Positions 20,101 to 28,499 of a stretch of DNA of 64,000 bases are shown here, in pieces. Made by a program: the position numbers and the translations under genes. The DNA comes from Niastella yeongjuensis (GTDB taxonomy: Bacteria > Bacteroidota > Bacteroidia > Chitinophagales > Chitinophagaceae). The notes below the pieces were generated by a model. The model was not told the DNA's origin and searched no databases. It saw only the letters and a program-made list of their open reading frames with translations. Numbering within the stretch: position 1 is the first letter of the stretch; every line of letters begins with the position of its first letter. The stretch spans positions 1 through 64,000 of the forward strand of contig NZ_FOCZ01000024.1 of assembly GCF_900110245.1 (NCBI RefSeq), in the 5' to 3' direction.

Positions 20101-22015
20101 CTTTCGTACCAAGACCATTACCATCTGTTTCATCAGGAAGTTTTACCGGGCAGCTCTTTGGATTGAATTCGTTGATCCCATAATGATAGATGTATTTATC
20201 CAGGCCAACCGCCGTTGCCTCTGCGGCAGTGAGATAAGATATTACCTGCGACCGTTTGTCGCGGGTGGTATGAACAACGCTGTCTTTTCTAAGCGGAATA
20301 CTGCCTACTTTCTTCTTTCCGCTATACCGGTCGAGGGTAGGCATGGCAATTATGAAGGGCGTCAGACTATTAAGCTGAAACAAAGACGGCGTTACTACAT
20401 CATCGCCGCCAATAGCATTATAATAAGCGGTTGTATTGATAGCTTTTTCAGCAGGGTTGCGGAAATAAACACCTTCATACAAACCACTGTTCTTTCGAAA
20501 ACCTATTGTGGAACCGATAACATTCTCCGCCTGCCAGGGGCCGGTTTTGGTGGTAGAATAGTTGGCGTTTAAGTCAACCCCGCCATGTAAAAACATACCA
20601 GGCCCAATATCCAGGCTTACTCCGCCACTGATGGTTTTGCTTTGTGACAGGTGGTCAGCAATAAAACCTATATCGCCCCGGTAAGGCCTGAAGCTGCCAC
20701 CCGTGCCCTCACCCGAAATGGAAAACACGTCGTACGTATAGGAAGGAACTGCAATATGGGGTACAGCCGGTTTTTCGCGATAAGGGATTTCTTTTTCCCG
20801 GTTAAAATCGGTAAGCGCATTCCAATTGCCACTCATGTTCTGGTAGTTCAGGTAACCGAAGACCGGCAGGGACAATTCCTGATCTGAACTTCTTATTGAC
20901 TCCTGTCCATAATAACCGCTTACAGACCAATCGGGAGAAAAACCGGTGAACTCCGAGCCAAATTTAAGAGTTACACTCACATTGTAATTCGTCATGGGCA
21001 TGGTCATATAAGGCATGGCAGCAGGCCAGGAATATGACAACGCGTCGTAGGAGCCACCCTTTATATTGTCTCCATCCTTATTCTTTGGATTCAGGTTCAT
21101 GCCCAACTGAACGGTTCTTAAACCAGTGCGCGAATTATAGGGCGAAGAGATGGAGAACCCACCTCCTACGTCACTATTTTTATGAGCCAGGGAATTGTAT
21201 CCAAGGCTGGGCGTGACGGTCACCCCTTGTTGTGAATTGTTTGTAATTGACAACCCGGCCGTTAACCCCCCGAAAGATTTAGCGCCGGCGTTGATGGAAG
21301 CATTCAACGAGGTTTCCATTCCCCAACCGGTATAGGTTGTATGAAAGATCCCAAGACTCCCCCCTAACCTTAAAGAATCCGTTTTACTTATAATGCTCCC
21401 AATCTTAGGCAAGCCTACTATCTCCCCGCTGGCTCCTATATTAACACCCCAGCTTACATTAGGCTTAACAGACGCAACCTTCTTCATAGTATCAGCTCCG
21501 CCATTAAAATCATCCGGCACACCCCGCAAATTTCGTGTGATGCTACCCGGGTTGATATTCCAACCCAATCCTACCCAACTGGCATCTTCATCCATGGTAA
21601 TGCCACTGTGGTAACCGATGTTGACCGGGTAACCGCCAACATCCAATAATGGAATGTTATAGCTGAAGTCGCCGGAGAACAGGTCAACCATGTTGTTGCT
21701 ATTCACCGAAGTGAACGACTGGCTCTCCGGTTGTGTAGGTCCGCCAATGAAACGGCCTCCCCCTGCTCCGCCAGCTGGCGGAAGGGGGGAATTTGCACCA
21801 CCCTGATAAAACTCATCAGCTTTCTCTCTTTTTAATGGCACGTATCCATTTGTGATACCTGTGCCACTAAATATCTGTGATGGATATTTTGCAACTTCTC
21901 TGTACGAAACATATCGCAATCCTATTCGCTCGGCTATTGTTAACTGAACAAACGAAATGCTCAACAGGAATAAGGCTATGTGTTTCTGATACCGTATCGC
22001 TAAACTCAGGATCAT
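14141..22015 (-). CDS. giant secreted SpvB-like/PA14/DNRLRE protein, Rhs partner
   Basis: The 2624-residue protein begins with an export signal (LLSISFVQLTIA). Residues about 100-170 hold an SpvB/TcaC-like opening (DLFSGDFSYNIPLLDVGGYP, ASWVGLGWNINPGSITR). A PA14 carbohydrate-binding domain lies at about 650-765 (FSVRWLGRFKAPVTGPYKF, FDDGMRLFVNDTLLMDRW). A DNRLRE-like domain lies at about 2055-2215 and a jelly-roll, CBM-like module at about 2385-2555. The last 60 residues are YD-like (ATFYEYDDDGTLVRVKKETE). In Tc-toxin systems SpvB/YD proteins form the shell around the toxin, so this may assemble with the Rhs protein. Its gene is 28 bases from the LolA-like gene. No toxin tip follows it. Confidence 0.85.
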   Translation of the reverse strand: MILSLAIRYQKHIALFLLSISFVQLTIAERIGLRYVSYREVAKYPSQIFSGTGITNGYVPLKREKADEFYQGGANSPLPPAGGAGGGRFIGGPTQPESQSFTSVNSNNMVDLFSGDFSYNIPLLDVGGYPVNIGYHSGITMDEDASWVGLGWNINPGSITRNLRGVPDDFNGGADTMKKVASVKPNVSWGVNIGASGEIVGLPKIGSIISKTDSLRLGGSLGIFHTTYTGWGMETSLNASINAGAKSFGGLTAGLSITNNSQQGVTVTPSLGYNSLAHKNSDVGGGFSISSPYNSRTGLRTVQLGMNLNPKNKDGDNIKGGSYDALSYSWPAAMPYMTMPMTNYNVSVTLKFGSEFTGFSPDWSVSGYYGQESIRSSDQELSLPVFGYLNYQNMSGNWNALTDFNREKEIPYREKPAVPHIAVPSYTYDVFSISGEGTGGSFRPYRGDIGFIADHLSQSKTISGGVSLDIGPGMFLHGGVDLNANYSTTKTGPWQAENVIGSTIGFRKNSGLYEGVYFRNPAEKAINTTAYYNAIGGDDVVTPSLFQLNSLTPFIIAMPTLDRYSGKKKVGSIPLRKDSVVHTTRDKRSQVISYLTAAEATAVGLDKYIYHYGINEFNPKSCPVKLPDETDGNGLGTKAYYYRNESLKGDPSAIRPDSMPFYNWGEGTPAIGTAFQGDHFSVRWLGRFKAPVTGPYKFAATFDDGMRLFVNDTLLMDRWKKINSWDSVKLNLVKDELYNMRIEYYDDWGSAHTEWFWRPPMTPNGPLDLNHKIKVPRKYLFQMPTKDTLNVDPGVVREDRVNNFRKASHISEIDVLNPDGRKYVYGIPVYNILQKEVSFAVEAGKGDVQTGLTDFTPTENSTGNKSGKDGYYSRQEMPGYAHSYLLTGILSPDYVDVTGDGISDDDQGDAVKFNYSKAAGIAAPFEWRAPYSEKANYNEGLKTYPRDDKAHYIYGKKEQWYLHTIESKTMIATFTLEHRQDMLEIDEAGNKRNNGRAFCLKQIDLYSKADFLEKGPGAIPIKTVHFEYSNELCPGINMPENNDGKLTLKKIWFTYNNNDKGQLNPYVFNYHPNNPAYRTNASDKWGTYKDPAQNPKGVNNADYPYALQDSAQAAYNAGAWMLDSIQLPSGGRIKVNYESDDYAYVQNRRATQMMEIVGLGQGATSTPAPLLYNWSLFDPKDNLYVFVKVPQRVHSKSEMYARYLEGLSKLYFRLSVQMPATEGLGNGSEYVPCYAEPDFAAGNWYGFTGDSNVIYIKIGGINKNADGGGSESALAQAAINFLRLNLPSKAYPGSEVRDDLDFNAGVQILVSQISNFTTMLQGFANSVRRNNWVSGIDIGRSFVRLNAPTFKKIGGGLRVKSVLIYDHWRDMTSNKMKESVYGQTYDYTTIQNINGIPARISSGVASWEPVIGGEENPFHLPIEYQDRISALAPASMLYSEEPLGESFYPGASIGYSKVRTRSIHTANTRSANGYSESTFFTSYDFPTTCDRSMLDDDTKKRFRPVLKTFLRINSISNLSISQGFKVELNDMNGKLRTEATYSETDAVHPITYTENFYHVDNLSTESKHLNNTVAVINPNGEVDTDATIGKDVELMADMRDQKSVSIGGNVNVNVDLFAAGVWPVAIPSLLNLFQREENEFRSAAMTKVIYRYGIIDSVVHIEKGSKVSTRNILYDSETGDPLLTRTQNEFNDPVYQFTYPAHWVYKGMGPAYQNIGATLEHLTVKMGKIDESGLVQPISSYLTAGDELLVYSKQSMSEDGCGNEYATFPKAYKLWVIDSSTVQGGTPHLYLVDANGIPFSGNDVTFKVIRSGHRNVNGEVGTVTSLNSPLVPDGAGKYHLVFDNNTKVINAGAAEMAQYWKVADRRKSDKDQNCVPTDESDEFNREACSCFQPFFNYLINNGQLFSRRYKSPQTVRDVLNKAGLTNLSGCSLLQANLDKVFYTESGPDDDVYTAYIGDVRVDFIRRPGSNASFNAYTIGSCTPEGVAFKNPNGVVHGPDTVTVRIAADYSANLLSTEQCPAFNDSLTTRDATSDRLLVENGLDVGGYERNAIAVVNFNRLDQIPPDANILSANMILQADQRGHGSGYTNANSVNLADTLSVSLANPGYFPTTSLEAVHERIITSAWHRELKKKVPFQNDTLNVLDYVNGYRDNSYTSASFMLTQGSGDFHSTNTGYGAGYEPPAYLQTGYGNYYSTYYSQRYADPAKWPVIEVTYVTPAPASDTGGILLTYNLTLNCSENITRSCYSAITDTMVNPYLYGILGNFRPLRGYVYYGSRNESKALPSVNVNTRTYGTIKDFAPFWILQDNNWVPSNDTTRWVWNSATTLFNRKGFELENKDPLGRYNAGLYGYGLTMPTAVLQNSHYQEGAYEGFEDYGFKINTCDTTCGEIKHFDFSGFQNSFTKTQAHTGLYSLQVPVNSSISIDASLQPAADADVARLTPTLAPDACAAGSSLKGLRASKNTIVPEFAPLAGKRIIVGGWVKEDNSCLCKAYTRNHILVQFVAGGDLSTVTLSPSGNLVEGWQRYEAVVDIPANATQMAISLKASDSATTWFDDIRIHPYNAQMKSFVYNPVNLRLMAELDENNYATFYEYDDDGTLVRVKKETERGVQTIKESRSALLKEHQ

Positions 22016-22095
22016 AGTTCTGGGGATGTTAAGTGGTACTTCTTTTATTGATGCAAATTCTCTATTTCAACAGCTTTAGCACAGTTCTTACATGC

Positions 22096-23199
22096 TTACT
22101 TCGTCACTGTGAATTTTACCGTCCAGCTTTCATTGCGACTGTTTACAAAACGGAACAGGTATACTTTATTTGCCTGTATGCGCCTGTTATTCCTCAATGA
22201 AACCTGCAATTGGTTCTGGCCGTATTGAACAGGCATGTTTCCCTCCTGCACTACCGGATTGCCCGGCTCTTCTATGCTGGTTATGGTATATTTGATTGTT
22301 GTGTCCGCAGCAGCATTATCATACGTAATGCGCAATACATTACCCGCCGTTGCGATCACGGCATCCTGTCCACGCTTTACTTCCACAAATGGGGTTGGCT
22401 TCTCCGTTTCAAACTGTGGCCTGGATTGGGTAACCCGGAACGTCCAGATATCACTCAACGCTACGGCTTTGCCGCTGTTCATGGCTACCACTCGCCAGGC
22501 ATATACCTTGCCTGTGTCCAACGACCGGGTAGAAGCCGGATAATTGTAGAACAGGTTTTTCGTATAGGGCGATGCATTCAATGGCACATTCTGTTGTATG
22601 GCATCTGCCTTGCCTTGTCCGGGTAATACTTCCACCAGTACCATGGCATAACCCAGGTCGTTGAAGATCCCAAGGGGTGTTGGGGGCAGCCAGGTGAACT
22701 GAGGATAAGGTGTATTCAGTTTATCTTCATTGGCAGGTGTATTCAGCAGGGGCGGACTTAACGGATCCACATTTACCGCAATACAGTTCTCTACCAGGGT
22801 AAGGCCTGTTTTTTGTGCATTCACCACGGTGTAACAAGCCTGGTACCTCCCTGCAGGCAACATACCATTGGGGTCCATATCAACATGTGCGGCCGGAATG
22901 CTGTACGAATATTGAATAGGTGAAAGATCGCGCGCCTGTAATTGCCGGCCTCCTTTGCCCAATGAAACGGGCGCCGAAGTGGCGGTGATCACGGGCTGGT
23001 TGGTTTGTACATCCAGCAACACCAGGTTCACCTGCACCAGCAGATTGCCTGTGCCTGAGTTTACCAGTACCATATTCCATAACTGATTTTTTACCAGCAC
23101 ACCTGCAGGAGGCACCTGTAACGTCATGCTAACCTGTGCATGCGATACAAAACCTAAACCCGACAGCAGTAAACAAAACAGTGTCCATTTTTTAAACAT
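22096..23199 (-). CDS. secreted Fn3/Ig-like protein of the Rhs locus
   Basis: The ATG at 23197-23199 (MFKKWTLFCLLLSGLGF) begins a signal peptide ending SHAQ. The 367-residue product is built of beta-sandwich segments: an N-terminal part up to about residue 150, a Fn3-like domain with the words PQFTWLPPTP and GKVYAWRVVAMNSGKAVALS at about 165-265, and a C-terminal part ending WTVKFTVTK. It starts 10 bases after the beta-barrel gene. It probably acts outside the inner membrane as a structural or adaptor protein. I know no assigned function. Confidence 0.7.
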   Translation of the reverse strand: MFKKWTLFCLLLSGLGFVSHAQVSMTLQVPPAGVLVKNQLWNMVLVNSGTGNLLVQVNLVLLDVQTNQPVITATSAPVSLGKGGRQLQARDLSPIQYSYSIPAAHVDMDPNGMLPAGRYQACYTVVNAQKTGLTLVENCIAVNVDPLSPPLLNTPANEDKLNTPYPQFTWLPPTPLGIFNDLGYAMVLVEVLPGQGKADAIQQNVPLNASPYTKNLFYNYPASTRSLDTGKVYAWRVVAMNSGKAVALSDIWTFRVTQSRPQFETEKPTPFVEVKRGQDAVIATAGNVLRITYDNAAADTTIKYTITSIEEPGNPVVQEGNMPVQYGQNQLQVSLRNNRRIQANKVYLFRFVNSRNESWTVKFTVTK

Positions 23200-23209
23200 A
23201 AAATCCTGT

Positions 23210-25660
23210 TCAAAATGTTTTAAAATAGGTAGCCCTGCCCGTATTATTGGGCACAAGCTGTTTATTCATTCCGGGGATAAATCCCTTCTCCCCTGAAAAT
23301 TGTATTTGTCCCAACTTAGGGATCTGTAAAGTGGTCTCTGCAGAATAGCCCAGTTGTTCTATATGATAAGTCGTTTGATAATTGTATTTAAGGCCGGCTC
23401 CAACCATTACATACTTATTGATATTGTACGCCGCTCTTCCCTCCAGGGTATATAACCGATAATCCTGATTGAAAGCACCTGAGGCATTCGATTGCAGCGT
23501 TAGCTGGTTGATAAAGGCTGATTGGCTCAGCAACAGGTTCTTTGTATTGAAGTATACAAAACCCGAATCGGTTGACCGGTTATAAAACTGGGTGTACACC
23601 AGGGCTGAGTTCATCATCACGCGGTTCACCTGGTAAGAATGGGTAACATTACCGGTCAGTGTATAAAATAGATTTTCGCGATACAGGCCATCACCCAGTT
23701 TGGTGATCTGGCTGCTGGGAAAATATCCCACTGACACTACGGGCCATTTGTTCCGGCGCCAGGTGGCCTGCACGCTTTTAAATACGGTAGTGCTTTTATA
23801 CTGGCTGCCAATAAAAGGATTGCTGAAATCATTGGTATTGGCACCCAGCACCAGGGTCAACTGGCGTTTAAAGAACAACTGCTGCACATTGGCGCTCCAG
23901 GCCGTTTGGGCAGAACCATCGGTAAACGTGCTGAACGATTGAAAATTCGCGCCCATACGTTTAAATGTACCATGTACCGTTGTTTGCGTTTTGGGGAAGG
24001 TTCCTTCAGCCTTCAACGAATAAGCTTCATTATTACGATTGCCAAGCTCCAGCATCTGCGCGGGCAGGCTGTTTGCACCCGATGAATCTTTTGCATACAC
24101 GGGATAAGAGGACTTGGCTACTTCAGCTGTAAAGATGATGTTCTTTGTAAGCCGGTAATTTCCTTCGAGCGTAAAACCCATCAACCCTGAGGAAGGCGTT
24201 TGAACGGAAGTGTTTTGGACCGTATCTACTGTACCTGCATTGTATAACTGCCGCTTGCCGCCAAACCAGGTAAAGATAATATTGTTGCCATCTTTCAATC
24301 CCCGGCCATAGCGCAATACCGTCAGGTATTGGCCTGATTGCTTAGGCCCTTTTACAATAAAATCACGAAAACGATAATCAACGCTGCCGGTCGCCAATGC
24401 ATAATAAGCATCAGGATTGTATTCAGCCTGAAACCCATTCACGGAGATATTCTTTGCCGACAGTTCGGAATAATTTACCACCGTTCTGCCCACCCCAAAA
24501 GAGCGGATGGCCATTAAGGTTTTATAGCCTTTGGGGAGAATGGTATCCGTGATCTGGTTTTCTTCCATGATCTCTTTCAACCTCGCCGGGCTTTTTGCCT
24601 GATCAATTTCCCGGCAAACTTTATTGATCGATTCCTGCGATTGGCCTTTGGCCGATTTTATCAGTTGTTGTAAAACAGTTACCCGGGCGCGTAACGAATC
24701 AAGTTGTTGTTTTCGTAGGGCGTAGGTGGTTTCAAGTGTATCTATTCCAATTTTAACAAATGCCGAATCTAACAACCCTGTACCTGGCAACCGGTAACTG
24801 GTATCCGGTTTTGCGATGCGGGCCAGTGAATCGCGCAGGTATTTCTCTCTTGCTTCTACCAGCTTTTGCAACAGACCTGGATTTTTTATCCAGCTGTCAA
24901 GGCTACGCAGCTTTATTATAGTTTCATCCAGCTCCAGCTTCAAACTATCAGGTACCCTGGGCGATGGCAATGATGCCAGGAACTTTTCCCGTACCTGCGC
25001 CTTTATTTTTTGGGAGAACTGGGTATTGTTATAGTTCAAATTGAGATCGGAAAAATTCCGGAACAGCTTTGAATTGGTGAACCGGTTTGTCAGGTATACC
25101 CGCATGGGGTATTTCCCTTTCACAGTAACATCCAGGTAGGTTTGTACCGTATGCTGGTAAACATTCTGCTCGTTATAAGGCGTATCTATATTGGAATAAT
25201 AATTCACATTATACATGAAATTCCCATGTACCTGCAAAAAAGGAATGCGTGCTGGTTTTGCAGGCTCGGTAAACTTTACCGGCTCGCGTTCAACCGGCAC
25301 ATAGATATATGCGTAAACAGGGATCTTTATAATCGATTTACAATCCCGGCGCTCCAGGAAGTAAGTGGTAGGTTCATCGGCTTCCGGCTGCGAATTTGAA
25401 TCTAAAGTTGTTGCTGCCTTAGGAACTGACGTATCAACCGCATGCGACGCCTTAGCTGGCTGCGGCGCAACCGGCAACTGGTGTAACAAATTATTGGTTG
25501 ATGCTTTAACTGAATCCTTTACAGCATTTGCTTTATTTTTTACTGATGACAAAAGGGATTTGGCTGGCCTGTTGAGGTCAGACTGGTTTATCTGGGTGTA
25601 AGCTGACACCCAGCAGATCATTACCAATATGGTTACAATTCCCTTTTGCAACTTGATCAC
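23210..25660 (-). CDS. outer-membrane beta-barrel protein with coiled-coil insert, Rhs locus
   Basis: The 816-residue protein starts with GTG (V/MIKLQKGIVTILVMICW), has a signal peptide ending YTQ, and a low-complexity Ala/Pro/Ser stretch to about residue 95. A beta-rich domain is followed at about 215-375 by charged helices with heptad character (TTYALRKQQLDSLRARVTVL). From about 385 on there are alternating amphipathic strands typical of a barrel (YALATGSVDYRFRDFIVKG, KYVMVGAGLKYNYQTTYH), and the chain ends in Phe (TYFKTF), the usual outer-membrane assembly signal. It could be the exit or anchoring platform for the giant proteins encoded next to it. This is inference from topology and synteny. 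Confidence 0.72.
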   Translation of the reverse strand: MIKLQKGIVTILVMICWVSAYTQINQSDLNRPAKSLLSSVKNKANAVKDSVKASTNNLLHQLPVAPQPAKASHAVDTSVPKAATTLDSNSQPEADEPTTYFLERRDCKSIIKIPVYAYIYVPVEREPVKFTEPAKPARIPFLQVHGNFMYNVNYYSNIDTPYNEQNVYQHTVQTYLDVTVKGKYPMRVYLTNRFTNSKLFRNFSDLNLNYNNTQFSQKIKAQVREKFLASLPSPRVPDSLKLELDETIIKLRSLDSWIKNPGLLQKLVEAREKYLRDSLARIAKPDTSYRLPGTGLLDSAFVKIGIDTLETTYALRKQQLDSLRARVTVLQQLIKSAKGQSQESINKVCREIDQAKSPARLKEIMEENQITDTILPKGYKTLMAIRSFGVGRTVVNYSELSAKNISVNGFQAEYNPDAYYALATGSVDYRFRDFIVKGPKQSGQYLTVLRYGRGLKDGNNIIFTWFGGKRQLYNAGTVDTVQNTSVQTPSSGLMGFTLEGNYRLTKNIIFTAEVAKSSYPVYAKDSSGANSLPAQMLELGNRNNEAYSLKAEGTFPKTQTTVHGTFKRMGANFQSFSTFTDGSAQTAWSANVQQLFFKRQLTLVLGANTNDFSNPFIGSQYKSTTVFKSVQATWRRNKWPVVSVGYFPSSQITKLGDGLYRENLFYTLTGNVTHSYQVNRVMMNSALVYTQFYNRSTDSGFVYFNTKNLLLSQSAFINQLTLQSNASGAFNQDYRLYTLEGRAAYNINKYVMVGAGLKYNYQTTYHIEQLGYSAETTLQIPKLGQIQFSGEKGFIPGMNKQLVPNNTGRATYFKTF

Positions 25661-25662
25661 TT

Positions 25663-26966
25663 TTAATTTTGAGAAACGATCATCCAGGCATTTCCACTTG
25701 CAACTACAGTAACATATTTATATTGCCCCGTTATCGTATATGGGTTTAGTCCATCAACACTTTCAGCCGAAGCGGTGGCAACATATACTGAGTTGCTGCC
25801 TGCTATTTTTTTAATAGTAAAGGTTTGACCTTTGCGGCCATCCGCAGGAGGCAGTGTTACAGTTACTGGATTATTAGTAGCGTCTGCAAAAAGATATTCA
25901 TCAGTATCACCAATGGCAATATCACTCGAAATAGTACGAACAGCTGATCTATGGCCTGAAGTGGTTACAACGTTATTAAAGCGGCCTGTACCGTTTACAT
26001 CCAATTTGGTTGCTGGAGCGTTTGTACCGATGCCAAAGTTGCCACTAGTATCTATACGCGCTCTTTCTGATAACAATTGAAAAGTTGGACCAGCAGATGC
26101 CTTTTCTGCAGTAGAAAAAATTATGCTACCGGGTGTACCTGCACCGGTGCCTTTTCCACCGGCGATGGTTATATCTCCGCCAGGTTGATTGTCGCCATAA
26201 GCTCCCGAGCCATGGATAGTATAGGCAAAGCCAGGACCCGCAACATTATTTCTTTGCACCCCTGAACCGAAATAAATGTCCGTGATATAATGTCCATTAC
26301 TGGGATCCTGGCCACCACACACAAACTGACGCGGGTCTGTAGTTGTTGTTCTAGGACCAATAGCAATAGATTCCGGACCTGCATACGAATCCATCCCAAG
26401 TACGATTCCCCGATCTGTGGATCCTAAAATTCCTATACCATCGGTCACAGTGTTATTAGCGCCTGCACCAAACGCATAAACTCCATTTGAAATCACCGTA
26501 CAATTCCGACCAAGCCCTATAGCACACGCTCCGCCAACAATCATATCCCTTCCTATACTGATAGCATTGTCCCCAACGTTACCAGGAACAATAGCAATAT
26601 TTACCCTGCTTTCCATGTTAATAGTACCCGAGGTCCACATATTGCCATTAAACTGGGCCAGATATCCTTTGTCCTGTGTTGTATTGAATAACCAGTTACC
26701 ACCGGTTGCTATCCTTCCTTTTTCAGTTCCATTTTGCAGGAAAGTCAACGGGTAATTATCGTTGGTACCTAACAACCCGGTAGCCCCCCCCGGCCCTTAT
26801 TAAATAAAAAGCCAGGAACCGTTTGTGTATGGTTTTCAATGATCAGCTCGGCAGTATCACAACTGTTCGTGATCTTTACACTGTCAGCCTTGATGGTATA
26901 CACATATTGAGCAAAGGAGCCCCCGCCTATACCCATGAGTATAAGCAATAATAATAAGCGATTCAT
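25663..26966 (-). pseudogene. YadA-head-like secreted protein, internal deletion plus frameshift
   Basis: The ATG at 26964-26966 starts MNRLLLLLILMGIGG, nearly the same signal peptide as the gene at 29879. After FLFNKGRG the frame goes out at a run of eight G (minus strand; C run 26787-26794) and stops at 26769. The remaining frame (26775 to 25663, only a TTG start) resumes as GTNDNYPLTFLQNGTEKGRI, which in the paralogue at 27029 is about 45 residues further on. So roughly 130 bases were lost between two GGGG words, with a frameshift. The rest has roll-type repeats (NAISIGRDMIVGG, CAIGLGRNC) and a conserved end. The locus may be dead, variable or misassembled here. Confidence 0.75.
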
Positions 26967-27028
26967 AAATGTTGGAACCCAGACATATGCTGAATGGTAA
27001 TGATTCTTTTTTTGCAACATTTGGTTTA

Positions 27029-28465
27029 TCAATTTTGAGATACGACAATCCAGGTACCTGAATTAGCCACAATGGTTATATATTTTTTACCCGCCAGCGG
27101 ATATGGATTTATTCCATCAACAGACTGAGAAGATGCACTGGTGATTGTTACTGCATTGCTGATGTTGTCATCTATTCTTTTAATGGTATAGGTTTGGCCA
27201 TCCCGTCCGGTAGTGGGGGGAAGGGTTACATTTACAGTTGCGGTACTGGCAGCGTTTACAAAAACATACTCATCTGTATCGCTAATTGTGGTGTTGGCTG
27301 TAATATTACGTACGGCAGATCTATGACCTGAAGAGGTAACAACGTTATCAAAGTGGCCCGTACCATGCACATCCAAGGTAGTGGATGGCGTACTTGTACC
27401 TATGCCAAAATTCCCATTGGAATCTATTCGCGCTCTTTCTGATAAAGTTTGCAAGGTTGTTCCTGAAGAAGAGACCTGTGGCGTGGAAAAAATAATACTA
27501 CCGGGTGTGCCTGTGCCGGTACCTTTTCCACCGGTGATGGTAATATCTCCGCCGCGATAATTAGCGCCATATGCCCCGGAACCGTTTATTGAGTAAGAAA
27601 CGCCAGGACCAGAGGTATTACTTCTTTGCACACCCGAACCGAAATAAACCTCTGAAATATGTTTGTACATGCCATCCGAATTAGCATCCCAATCACGATC
27701 TGGACCGCCGCAAACAAACTGGTCCCAGGCGGTGCTTGTAGATGCAGATCCCAAAACAACAGCACCTTTATGAGCATACGAATTATGCCCAATAGCTATT
27801 CCCTCAGTTGTAGAACCAAAGATCCCTATTCCCCGAACCACCGTGTTACCCAGACCTATTCCTAATGCCGTAAGGCCAGTACCATCTACCTGAACACCGT
27901 CCCCTATGCCTATTGACCGTGAACCGACCACATTATTGCCGCCAATAATAATTCTTGCATCTTCCTCTCCAGGTTCAAACGGAGCAATGAAAACATTCTT
28001 CTCTTGATATAAAATACCAGAATGCCAGATGTTACCCTTGAACTGAAAAGGATAACTATTATTTTCAACCGTGTTAAACAACCAGTTACCACCTGTATCT
28101 ATCCTTCCTTTTTCCACTCCATTTTGGATAAAGGTCAGCGGGTAATTATCGTTAGTACCTAACAATCCGGTAGCCCCAAACCGGTTACCACCCTGCATCC
28201 AAACGTTTGACAACTTCATTGTATCGCTGCCGATCAAAAAGGTATTATCTGTCAGGTTTTGAAATACTTTTCTAAACTCAGTTCTTCCCCGGCCTTTATT
28301 AAACAAAAATCCAGGTACGGTTTGCGTATGGTTCTCGATGATCAATTCAGCTGCATCACAGCTGTTGGTGATCTTTACGCTGTCTGCCTTGATGGTATAG
28401 ACATATTGAGCATTGAGAACTTGTATCGCGAATACGAACACAAGCAAAAACAGGAAATGCTTCAT
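27029..28465 (-). CDS. secreted YadA-head-like (left-handed roll) protein
   Basis: The 478-residue protein has a signal peptide (MKHFLFLLVFVFAIQVLNA) and then the block shared by all three paralogues here (QYVYTIKADSVKITNSC, IIENHTQTVPGFLFNKGRG). The middle has short repeats with AIG/SIG words (SIGIGDGVQVDGTGLTALGI, EGIAIGHNSYAHKGAVVLGS) like heads of trimeric adhesins. It then has FGIGTSTPSTTLDVHGTG, a phrase common in Bacteroidota fibre-like proteins, and a C-terminal beta domain. The last third is closely related to the broken neighbour downstream. Its place at the head of the Rhs operon suggests a surface fibre or adhesin role. Confidence 0.75.
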   Translation of the reverse strand: MKHFLFLLVFVFAIQVLNAQYVYTIKADSVKITNSCDAAELIIENHTQTVPGFLFNKGRGRTEFRKVFQNLTDNTFLIGSDTMKLSNVWMQGGNRFGATGLLGTNDNYPLTFIQNGVEKGRIDTGGNWLFNTVENNSYPFQFKGNIWHSGILYQEKNVFIAPFEPGEEDARIIIGGNNVVGSRSIGIGDGVQVDGTGLTALGIGLGNTVVRGIGIFGSTTEGIAIGHNSYAHKGAVVLGSASTSTAWDQFVCGGPDRDWDANSDGMYKHISEVYFGSGVQRSNTSGPGVSYSINGSGAYGANYRGGDITITGGKGTGTGTPGSIIFSTPQVSSSGTTLQTLSERARIDSNGNFGIGTSTPSTTLDVHGTGHFDNVVTSSGHRSAVRNITANTTISDTDEYVFVNAASTATVNVTLPPTTGRDGQTYTIKRIDDNISNAVTITSASSQSVDGINPYPLAGKKYITIVANSGTWIVVSQN

Positions 28466-28499
28466 CTGAGATTACATTTATAATTTAATTCAATATCGA

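Noticed and set aside
14488-20887. Plus-strand ORFs opposite the SpvB-like gene, some over 120 codons
   Set aside because: Same reason: low-stop antisense frames with implausible residue composition.
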